In this document: in pieces, positions 28,901 to 40,300 of the stretch
Layout: each line of letters begins with the position of its first letter
Numbering within the stretch: position 1 is the stretch's first letter
Origin: Haliclystus octoradiatus
Taxonomy: Eukaryota > Cnidaria > Staurozoa > Stauromedusae > Haliclystidae
Direction: 5' to 3'
Length of the DNA: 64,000 nucleotides
NCBI GenBank assembly: GCA_916610825.1
Contig: OU744446.1
Span: 27,666,445-27,730,444 of the forward strand
Position numbers and translations under genes: made by a program
The notes under the pieces: generated by a model
Told to the model about the DNA's origin: nothing
Database searches by the model: none
Seen by the model: the letters and a program-made list of their open reading frames with translations, nothing else

Positions 28901-31309
28901 CCTTTGCTGATGATCTCCACCTGTCTTTTAATTTCAAAGTTTCTTTGACCTTGTGTTTACCATTTGAAACCTGAACACAGTTGTACTTAATTAAAACAAC
29001 ATCTGAATTTAATTGGAACAGTTATCATGTAAAAGATCTGTAGACTATAAAGCTTGCTGATCAATTAAGATAAACAAAGTCTGCTTTTCTCAATGTCGGA
29101 AAATCTTGTTACTGTAGCTATTTAATAGTAGAGAATAACTCTTAATGCCTATTAGTAGTTCATGTTTATATGAGTCGACTGTTCTGCGTGCAATACAGTT
29201 AATGTGTGTCGTTAGTAATAGTCAGTTAATAAATCTGAGCCGTTTCTCATGACTTAATTGCATTAATATTCCTTCTGATTTGCATTTACTCTAGCTCCGT
29301 GTCTTAGAAAGAATGTCATCACCTTTTACCGAACTTCATCGAACACTTTTCAAAGACCTTATCAAACTGGGTACAAGTGTATATACTGAGGTGAATTTAT
29401 ATTTATAACTTGCCAACAATTGAACTGTGCAGGAAACGTGAATATGTTCATGAATGTCATTTGTATTGGTCATAATGCATGTATTGTATCAGAATCTAAT
29501 ACCTTATAATTAACATCTCCAATGATATGTTTTGCTTTGTTTTCATTTATATATATGTCTTTATTGGCAAAAAATTGAAAATATTTACTAAATGGATACA
29601 CGTATAGTCTTTAGGAAAAGAAACTAATACAATGCGGTTTATATACTATATATATACATTTAATATAAAATTGAGACAAAGATGAGGCAAAGCCTTTCCG
29701 TAACTCCAAGTTTCACGTGTTTATTTCACGATCATCAGACGGTATACTAAAAGATTAAAAAACATACTGCTATACTCCTGTTAACATAAATAAAACGCAA
29801 TACATGCCATTCTCCTAATACAAAGGTTTTTATTTGCTATTGTTGGGTCTATTGTCACATTTAATTACAGGATTTAAAATTTCTTAAGTAAAACTTATTC
29901 TCGTGTCGGCATTTTGATATCAGTTCCGATCTTTTGTTAAGTAAATTAGATAAATGTGATGTTATTATATGGTATTTTTCAGTAAGACATAAGTTGCATT
30001 TTTTAGACATATTGCTGTAGGCGTTAGCTTTAAACACGCCACGCAAACGACGCATCATCATTCAAACACAAAAAAATACAAAAATAAAACGGAACTTTCA
30101 AAGCTTATATGGAATCTCAAGGAAAATAACACAGATTTTAATGTCCTAACGCCTACAGTAATATGTCTAGAAAATGCAACTTATGTCTTACTGAAAAATA
30201 CCATATAATAACATCACATTTACCTAATTTACTTAACAAAAGATCGGAACTGATATCAAAATGCCGACACGAGAATAAGTTTTACTTAAGAAATTTTAAA
30301 TCCTGTAATTAAATGTGACAATAGACCCAACAATAGCAAATAAAAACCTTTGTATTAGAAGAATGGCATGTATTGCGTTTTATTTATGTTCACAGGAGTA
30401 TAGCAGTATGTTTTTTAATATTTTAGTATACCGTCTGATGATCATGAAATAAACACGTGAAACTTGGAGTTACGGAAAGGCTTTGCCTCATCTTTGTCTC
30501 AATTTTATATTATGCTCTGTTTTAACCAACATTGAGCACTTTCACATATATGTGTTTTACTTTATATTACATTATTATATATACATTTAATATATAATAA
30601 TATACTATTTTTGAACCAATAGGTACGCATCAAGGCTCAGAAAGTGTTATCAAACAGTTATGATAAATTTGATTATTCAGCACGGAGTATGCTGCCATTT
30701 GTAATTGAAAAACTCAAGCAAGACCCAAACACGTCACATGAGGAATTTAAGGTACTATCAAGTTATTAGAACACGCAAAATGATTAAATATAAATATTCT
30801 TCATGTTGTTTTTCATTTATGATGGATTTGTTAATGGCCAACTATAAGCAGGAATCTGACTTCAGACTCAAGTCCAATGTTGTTCTTTTCTCAATGCAAA
30901 AATACATATTCGCTCAGACAGCTGTTGTTGTTTGTGTGAATAATCTTTGAAATAAAGTAGAAATCCAGAGCATATTATAACTAATCAAAACAATATGAAT
31001 ATTGACTGAAAAGTTTCAACAGGTCGTTACTCTTTCATATTCATTATTTTAACAATTGTTTATTGTAACAGATTGTGTGATATGTGGTAGGATGTGATGT
31101 GGCCTTGCCGAAGTAATCAGATCTTTTAGTAATGACTGTTTTATTCATTCTGACAGGGAGCACTTTACATGCTGTGTGAGTATCGGATGATGTATTTAAT
31201 AACGCATTACTGGGAAGTCATGGTTGATGTATGGCCACTGATAATTAAGGTCAGTCAAGTTAGATAAGTTCTCACGCTACAGTACGATATATGCAATACT
31301 TTCAATATA

Positions 31310-31363
<54 letters not shown>

Positions 31364-34300
31364 TTGATTTAATGAATAAATAAATTTATTTATTAAGAGC
31401 AAAACATCAATATAGTGCTCAATACCGGTAAGCAGAGCTGTATAGATATAAAATAAGAAAAGAGACGTTTTCTCCGTTACTCGAAGTTTCGCGCTGTAGC
31501 GCTCCTCAGACGGTTTTATTCATATGAATAAAACCGTCTGAGGAGCGCTACAGCGCGAAACTTCGAGTAACGGAGAAAACGTCTCTTTTCTTATTTTATA
31601 TCTATATGTATATATATATATATATATAATAAAGTAATTGTGTGGGCAAAACATCAATTTGAGTGCTCAATGCTAAAAGCAGAGCAATATAAATAGTAGA
31701 TCAAAGATCACAAGTTTATTCCGTTACTCTGAGTTTCGCGTAAAGACGCTCTTCAGACGGTTTTATTATAATCTATATATTTAATAGTCTTACTTCTTTA
31801 TGAATAAAAGTACCTACTCCTCCCAATCTATTTATGACAATAGTAAAATTGTCAGTATTGCATTAACTACTCAATCTTACTCAAGAGTTTCAGCAAAACA
31901 TGTTTTTTCCAGCAATTCCATCAGCCATTGAAGGCAATCAAAATTATTTAAATGCTGCACATACCTCTAACGAATGCTTTATTTCTACATAATAATAATA
32001 ATATACTTAATTTTAAAATAACCTCGTATCCTACTGCAATGATGAAAAAAAATACTGTATACAGTTACGTGTTGGTATGTTTAACAGGATTCCAAGACGA
32101 CCGCTTATATATGTATTTACATGTAGTAAGATTATTTTTTTGTATATGTAACAGATATATATATTAAACATGTCAAAATAAGTACTTTTTGGCTAAGCTG
32201 GGAAGGTCCTTTTCCGTTGATGAATTTTTGAAGCAAGGTCTAGTTGAATTTAAATTAGTGATCCTATTATCGCTTGCTTTTAATAATTCGTTGAACATCA
32301 AGGCTCCGACGCGAGTGATTGAGCGCTTCCCCCTTACTTTTTAATGCTTCTTCTGGCTGTTGCTGATTGTGTCCTTCCTTCAACGCTTGTAAATAACGAT
32401 TGTAAATATTCAGGTAGTAGTTTTGAGCAAGCGTCATTACACATCAACATAAGGGATGTCAGTGATTGATGGTGGATAGTGTCGAAATGAATACCAACTG
32501 ACTCCAGTTCTTTCCCATAGCTAACTTTGCCGAGAGTTTGCTTAACGGATGCTTTAGGCATTTGTCTAGGCGATTTTGGAGATGCTTATCTAATGTAGTA
32601 GTTAGTGTGCCACAGTATCGAAAATGTGGTAAGATTAAGGATTTAATCAATTCTACCATTGATTTGGGAGATATAAAATGCCTCAGTTCTGATAATGCGG
32701 ATGATGTGCTATTTACTTTTCGGCATGTGGCAGCTACAAAGTCCTTCATGGAAAGCTGATTTCAATAATTACTCCAAGTACCTTTATGCTGTTTTCAAAG
32801 TTTAATATATGACCATTTACAATTAGCTCTGGGTTCTTTTTACCAAATGAAATGCAATGCGTTTTGGTTTCATTAATGGTGAGCATATTGATTTCAAACC
32901 AGCCGTATGTAAGCTGTAGTTCTCCGTTCAGTATAATTGACATTATGTCGATGACTGCATGTTGGTAGTATGTGGTAGTGTCTTCTCCGTATTGGCAAAA
33001 AATAGCATGTTCCAGGGTAGAGGAAAGATCGTTTTTGTAAATATTGAAAATGGGCAGGCCCCAACATGCTACCTTGTGGAACGCCATATTGTGTGGCTTC
33101 ATATGATCATATATTACCCTCCACTTTCACCCTTTGTCTCCTGTCTTGAAGGTAGTTGCAAATAAGCTCAATTGAAGATGCGTAAAATCCATACATTGTG
33201 AGCTTGAGAAGCAGCATCTGATGGTAGACTGAGTCAAATGCCTTGCTGAGATCTAAAGCGATTGCAGACACTTGTAGACCGTTGTCTACAGACTTGCGCC
33301 AATCTTCTGTTGCCTTGATGAGAGCTGTTTCGCATGAGTGATGTTTCAGATAGCCTGACATTGTCTGAGACCAAAGTTCGTTGCTTGACATGTGACTACT
33401 TATCTGCTTGTTCAGAAGCCGCTCGGACATTTTGTAGAGTGTGACTAGCAGCCTAATCGGACGATAATTGGACATGCAATATGGATCTCCGTGTTTGTAG
33501 ATCTGAGTCAGTAGTCCATCATCATCATCATCATTTATTCAGAAACCTTCAAGTTATACATAACTTTTTTTCAAAGGACTGATTTCCAATGAGCAGGAAA
33601 TGTTTTCAATTCAATACATTTGTTAAATAGCTCAGCTATAGTCTCAGGTATGAGATCAGATACAGAAGTAAGAATCCAATTAGGCAAGCAATCTTCTCCT
33701 GGTGTCTTGACTTTAAGATGATTTAATATGGTCTTTACTTCAATGGCATTGGTTTCAAGAACTCAAATAATGGAATATTTTCATCCGTAAGTTTGAGAGT
33801 ATTTAGATACTGATACCGGTAATGCAAAGCAACTAGAGGCTTACAATTTGATGAAATGTTGGCAAATGTCCTGTTCATTATGTCTGCAACAGCGTGGGCG
33901 ACTTTGTGAGTTTCCCATCTTCGTAAAGTTGTATTCCATTGGATGATGATTTTTTGCTAGGTAGTCATGCAAAAATTGTTCGCCAAAAGTTGTTCTTGTC
34001 CCTTTCTTTTAAGATAGAATGCATATGCCTCTTTATCTCCACTCGTCATGTTTTTGAGGCAATTTTTTTTCCTCAATGTATACAAATTGGTTTCACAATC
34101 TACTTGTAATTAACAGATAATGGAATTTGACAGGTGTAGCATTTTATACCTAGTTTATATGTTCTAAATATATATATATTCAGTGTGACCCGCTCGAGTC
34201 GGAATTTCCATCTATTTCACTTGTATTAATCCAATTTTACACTTATCAGAAATAATATAACAAAGAGATTTGACCCTCTAATAAAGTCTTAATAGCAGGA

Positions 34301-37300
34301 GTTTTGAGAGACTTGATGCCAGACTGCAGATAAGAGAGAATTTTGCTTAGCTAAACTACCAAAGAGCTGGTTGAAGGGTAGGTCATCGGTAATATCATAT
34401 TGTTATGATCATGTTTCAGGCTGACCATTCAGAGAAGTTATCAATTGTCAAACTTGTCAATGCAGTGTGTATAAAAGTGACACAGCGCCATGACAGTATT
34501 GGCATCAAAAGAAAGGTAAGTGATTTTAAATTTTAATATCATTTAAGGGTACCAGACCATGTGCATTAATTAGATGATGTATGTATCTAACTCTGTCCAT
34601 CATGTCAAACTTGTTAATAGACGTACTGTTTACCAAACACTGCTACAGTTGTACCAGCACATACATGGCAAAAGTAGGAATCTTGGAATCCTAGATTCCA
34701 GAAGGTTAGAGCAAATTCAGAAGAAAATTGATTTTTTTGGTCAAATTTCAACAACAAAAGTTCAGTAGAAAATGTTGAGATGCCTCTAGAATTTGAAAAA
34801 AATGAACATTTTATCTATCCCTGTACATGACTAATGATTTGGAACATCTCTGTTGTTCAACGAATGTAGCTTCGGTTGATAATTATCATGCATTTTTTAT
34901 TCAATTTCTTATTAAGGTAAGTGAACAAGTTCTTGAAGCAGCGCAAACTATTTTGCAATCATCTGATCCAGTGCCAAAAACTCATTTTGGAAAAGATTCA
35001 AATTGCAATGATCCTCTACCAACAAAAGAATTGCAAAAAGAAGCTGATGATCTATTGGAAGAATTTAATGAAACTAATCATAAGTATGTTTCCGTTTTGA
35101 TTTTTTGTCAATTACAAATGGCTCTATACCTTGCATTGTATCATTGTCCCTTGTGAAATAAATTTTTGGACAGGAAATGTCACACTTTTTAGGGAATGTT
35201 TCATGAACACTTCATGATCAGCTCATGAATAACATATTTATAAAATTGATTTTACATATTTTGGACATTAGTCATCAAATTACTTTTTATTCAAATGATA
35301 CTAAATAAATAAATAAACCATATTTAACATCACCATTGCAAGTAGCTAAGAACACTGGTTATATTTTAATATTCTATAAAACCAATATAAAGCTACTAAA
35401 ATCCATGATTTTGACCATGCATTTTCCATAAATTTTGACGTTCGATGTAGGTTAGGGATTGCAAAGTTACTAGGGCAACCTGCAATGCTAAAGAACATGG
35501 AATAAAATCATCTCTCTCTGGTTTGACGGCTTGGAATCTTGACAAAATTCGAGTTCGACAACTATCTTATTCGTAATTATAAAATATTGATGTAGAGATT
35601 GAGGAATTGTCAGAGCTGTTGATAAATACAATGTAACCCCCTTAAATGCATTACTTTTTAGCGAGGACTGAACCACAAATTGATCAATCAAGTATCAATG
35701 CCAGGCTGGATAAAGCCGGTATTTTCACTTATCCAAAATGCTCTTTGCAGTTTACACTGTATTGATACTTATTGAGATCATTATCAATATCTGTGTTTGA
35801 TTTTAAACCCCCAAATGATATTCATAATTCAATGTTTGACTCCCTACAAATCACATTGTTGCTACTCTACTGTGTTTATTAAACCACTTTGTTACTCTGT
35901 TATTATCTTCTAGATTTTATTATCAATTGATTGATCATTTGTCGGCAACTCTGGAAGATAGCAGTCTGTAAGTATCACTGCATTATCTGTACACAATAAG
36001 ACAGCACGTACTTCTTAAATAATACCCTTTATACTTAGCAACTTTCAATATTGATGCAGCACTATCAGATAGGCTGTGGGGACAAACTAAGACAGCGCTC
36101 TGCATGAAAACTATATTTGTCTTTCTTTTAATTGGTGTCATTGTATCATTGATATTGAAAGGTATTTTCTTATCTGCGTTTAAACAATTAGGGTATGGGC
36201 CAGTATCTGGATCCAAACAACATCCACAATTTCTGTAGAAAATGTCTGTAGAAAGAGCATGTATGCCAGCCTCTCAATCGAGTATTACATAAATGATTGG
36301 ATCTTGTTTATTATATTTCAGTAATTGGCGGCATATTGAAATGTGTTTGAAATTACTTGTGATTTTGATTCGCCATGATACTCCTCTGCCTGCGCGTGCA
36401 GTCAAAGTTTTGGTGAACTGTTTGACCCATGATGCTCTGGCAATGAGAAAGGTAGTTTGTTAAACATACTTTAGAGACAAACTCTCTTACTAAGAAAACT
36501 TGCTTCGAAATCCACTGTCATGGTAAACTATCTTCCTTTGCTTAAAGGCATACAATTGATCATCAACTTACAACGCCTTGCAGGCTCAAAGTTGAAAAGT
36601 AAATGCCATTTTCAAGCGATAAGTAGTGTAGTGAATCAGTGGATATTTGAAGACCAAACTCAAAGGTCGTTGGTCAATTGTATGACTTCAAAGTTAAGTA
36701 ATCGTGCTCAGTTTGCTCAGTTTGCGCGCTATGCCAAACTTTGAATGGTGTGATATGATCACTTAGATATAAAAAAGCTCTATCAATCGGGGGATTAGCT
36801 CAGATGGCAGATGGCGAATTTCAGTTTTTGTCATATCTGATCGACTGTGTTCAATTCCCCCGAAGGTCAACTCAGCCTTGACTTTATCTAAAACATCAAA
36901 TGAGTACCATCTAAGGATGGCGGATAAAATGATCCAGAGGGAACTACATTGTGGGTAGCTGTGGCGCATCGTTAGGCATTGACAATCGAGACCTATCTGC
37001 CATGAAATCTGTTGAAATTGATCTGCAGTGTTGCGGCTGAGATCAATAAAAAGCATTTAATATCATTGCTCTCAGAGAAAATAGCCACTATGCTAGAAAT
37101 AGAGGAGTTGTACGGGTGCCTTCGGTATGGCATCAACGTCTCAATTATTTACAATTATTTTTATCGATAGTTAGATACATGTAAAGCTCGAAAATGGATA
37201 GGGTGACAAATGACTATTCTCTTATTAGAACAGCAATGCACTATTTGTAATAAGCAGTAGAAGCTACTTTTAATATCAATACAGTGTACCCCGCTTAGGT

Positions 37301-40300
37301 GCAAGTCAAAATTTCCAAAGATTTCTGCACTTATCTATCCAAAATTGTTATTCAAGGGTTTGACCACAAATAGTTTATAGGGTTTCAGATCCAGGTTGCA
37401 GTTAAGCGGGAATTTCGTTTATCCGAATTGCACTTAAGCAGGTTACACTGTACTGCAAGTGTATTCATTACTTCTGTGATTGTTACTGCCATTTATGTAT
37501 AAAATGTAAATTATTTTTACTAGCTATATTTTTCGGTTTCTTTTTAGATTGCCATCAAAGCAGTAGGAGCTATTTTAAGGCAGCAGAAACAGAGTTACAA
37601 GAAAGTTGTTGTTGACTTGCCTGCTCTAGGTAATACAGGATGTATTCTTATTATATGACCTGAGCTATGAAATCTGAAAAAGATTGAAGACCAATGGTCT
37701 TTATATGAAGTAAAATTGTGTTGAAAGATATCCCATGTTTCTGTTTTGCTAGATTGTGAGATTCTTCTATCTTATCTATCTTTCATCTCTGCTTGTATTG
37801 TAATTCAGTTCATGTAATGTAAACTTGACTCTTTATGGACGTTAATAACTTAACCGTTACAAATAAAATTAATGAGCTCATGAACAGTTCATGAACATAA
37901 AATTGCCCAAATTTCTATTAAAAGTTTATGAACATTTCATGAACTATTCTTGAAAGTTTATTAAAAAATTTCGCCAATTACACGTTCATGAACTGATGAA
38001 CTTTTTTGCATTGGTAGCTTCACTCGTTATAGAATATATGCTGCAGGATATGACAATTATAACAATGCTTCACTCCATAGTCGTCAGTCTCTTAAGAGTT
38101 TGCCTGCTATAATATTAATAATTTATCATTTCATTTTGTATTTTCTTGACTTTATGAATTGATTGTCATTCAGTAGTAGGTAGACTCGAAGCACCAATGT
38201 GATTTTTCAGAAATAAGAAATCATCAGACCCCTTGGATACTCTTCCCAAATCTAGCCTTATAAATGATAAGATCTATAGATGGAAGATGTTGGCTTAAAT
38301 TGTTCCGATGTGTTGTTAACCTATACCTTATTTGTAGGTGTTGATGTCTCTGAGAGTGCATTACTCAAATTACCACCTGGTGATCGACCTGACAATGATT
38401 GGTAAGTCAGTGTACACATATAAAGAACTAAAATACTTAGTCAGAAAATCACAAGCCGTCAAGTGCGTTATCACGCAGTATTTCATAGTTTCCTTATTCA
38501 CTATTTGTTTTATGACATGATGGTAGTCCAACTTAATTAATTAATTATGCTGCAACATTTAGGCTTCATCTTGACTTGTCTAAAGTTCCTCTGACAGAAG
38601 AAGATTGGTCAAAACAAACACTCATTGATAAGACTCATTGGGGATTTTACACATGGCCAAAGTATGTATGGAAGCTATTTACAATTTACATCACACACAA
38701 AATAATCAAGTTGCCTGTATGTATGTTTTTTGTAATCAAACTACAGTAGTTACTAACCAAACAGATGTACACCCCCTTGAGGATAATTTTCACCAAGAAC
38801 AAATTGTCAGATCGAAAAAATTACGCCATCGTGCTCAACGAATTTAAATATAATGTACTATGTACGGGACTTTTATTTTTCAGTGTAGTCTCACTTTAAT
38901 ATCACTGTCCTGATGCAGCTAAATATTGTGATAACCATAAGACGATCATGATATTGCCTCTAGTGAAATAATTGAGTTTGTAGGAACTGGTTCTGAAAAT
39001 GATTGATGTTAAGCGGATTGTGATATCAACCCTGTATGTAAAGGCCACCTGTCTATAATGGTCAATTTATTTACTTCTCATAACTGGCTGTTATATACAG
39101 GTTTCACTGTATAAACAATTTATGCCAGCATTTGATTTTAATGACTGTCTTTATTACTAGGGAATTAACATCTTATGCACCAATCAATGAACAGCCAAAG
39201 CAAGGCAGAAATGTTTCAGAAATGAGTGAGGTATAACCATGGTATAACTGAACATTTTTCACTAGTCAATGTTTAATAGACTTTGTTTGTGAAGATGCAG
39301 ATCTTGTTCATCAGATATAGAAGGGCAAGAGCATGGCATTATATTTATTTTCCTTTCATATTATTGGCCTTATTTCAAATTCAATTTTGATGATCAAATC
39401 ACGCTATAAATATTTTATTCACAATTCTATATCAACCCAACAAAAGGGGTGTTTATCATCTGTCTCCATACTTTTTTCCATTTTCCTCATTTCAACATTG
39501 TGAATTTTATATTTATCAACATCAATGTTTACCACAACACTTCATTGTTGCATCACACAGCAGTGGTAATTCTAAAATGAAGGTATTGTATCGTCTTTTA
39601 GTTAGTATATTAATCAATCACTACGTTTGGTTCTAGCGTAATAAATATGCTTTCTGCCACACATTTAAGTACATCGTTGACGTATTTAGCTTACCCCTAT
39701 AAAACCCAGTTCATGGACCTTTAACACAGGCCCAATGTTCATGAACGGTTTATTTTAATATTGTGGAAAACATACCATTTAGTGTCAATTGGCTGGTATT
39801 AAATGTTCATAGATGGCTCTTATGGATTGTTTTATGAACTGTTAGATGAGATTCATTGAGAGTGAATTTTTTCACTGGTGTAATGTAAGGCATCTTTATG
39901 TTAAGATTATAATCAAGTGCTGTTTTGTTTTGCCACTTTTTTAGGCTGAGGCTGCAATATTTGAAAGCTTCTCAAAGAAAGAATTTGTTGAGAAATTAGT
40001 TGGTTTTCTTAAGATAGAAGATAAGAAAGGAAAAGATTCGTTTTCATTACAACGATATATTCTTTTCAGGGTAAAAACTATAATACAGTCTAACCTGTTA
40101 TAAAAGTCACCTCTATGAAGCACCCAACCTGTCTATAGTGACCACTCTTGCAATGTTTAAAATAGTATGGATACATTCACAATTGATGTCAACCCCATTC
40201 CCCTCTTGTCAACTTTCCTAATGGTAGTTTGGCTTGGAGTCATCGCTGCTTGATGTCAAATTTGAATGTTCCTTATTTTCTATTCTATCAATCCTGTATA

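Larger units (their letters stand above)
29661..30512. mobile_element. Penelope-like element 3' ends in a 366-bp-arm inverted repeat
   Basis: Arms 29661-30026 and 30147-30512 are near-identical reverse complements with a 120-bp spacer. Each arm encodes the end of a Penelope-like GIY-YIG protein: [20 protein letters not shown] then [20 protein letters not shown] and a stop. The left arm reads on minus (ORF 29861-30061) and the right arm on plus. On the plus strand the frame continues into the spacer as [19 protein letters not shown], the usual upstream GIY-YIG sequence, with a small deletion. Each arm then carries a hammerhead ribozyme motif. The element lies in PSME4 intron 16. Inverted and tandem partial copies are known for Penelope-like elements. 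Confidence 0.88.
31441..31606. repeat. Perfect 166-bp palindrome containing two opposed hammerhead motifs
   Basis: Both 83-nt arms match with no mismatch or spacer, centred on TTCATATGAA at 31523/31524. The arms run from TATAGATATAAAATAAGAAA to CCTCAGACGGTTTTATTCAT. The left arm encodes a hammerhead on minus and the right arm on plus. Outside the palindrome, GCAAAACATCAATATAGTGC with AAGCAGAGC at 31400-31438 recurs at 31647-31687, showing that a ~245-bp unit is repeated. Confidence 0.92.

Noticed and set aside
29861-30061. 66-codon minus ORF as a host gene
   Set aside because: It is the GIY-YIG tail of the Penelope-like element and is repeated on the plus strand in the other arm.
31281-31800. 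CRISPR-like array
   Set aside because: Repeats are two or three long units with ribozyme folds and microsatellites, not short direct repeats with unique spacers; the genome is eukaryotic.
36789-36860. tRNA gene
   Set aside because: A-box and B-box-like motifs are present, but no cloverleaf can be drawn and the sequence continues into a repeated SINE body found in several other places.
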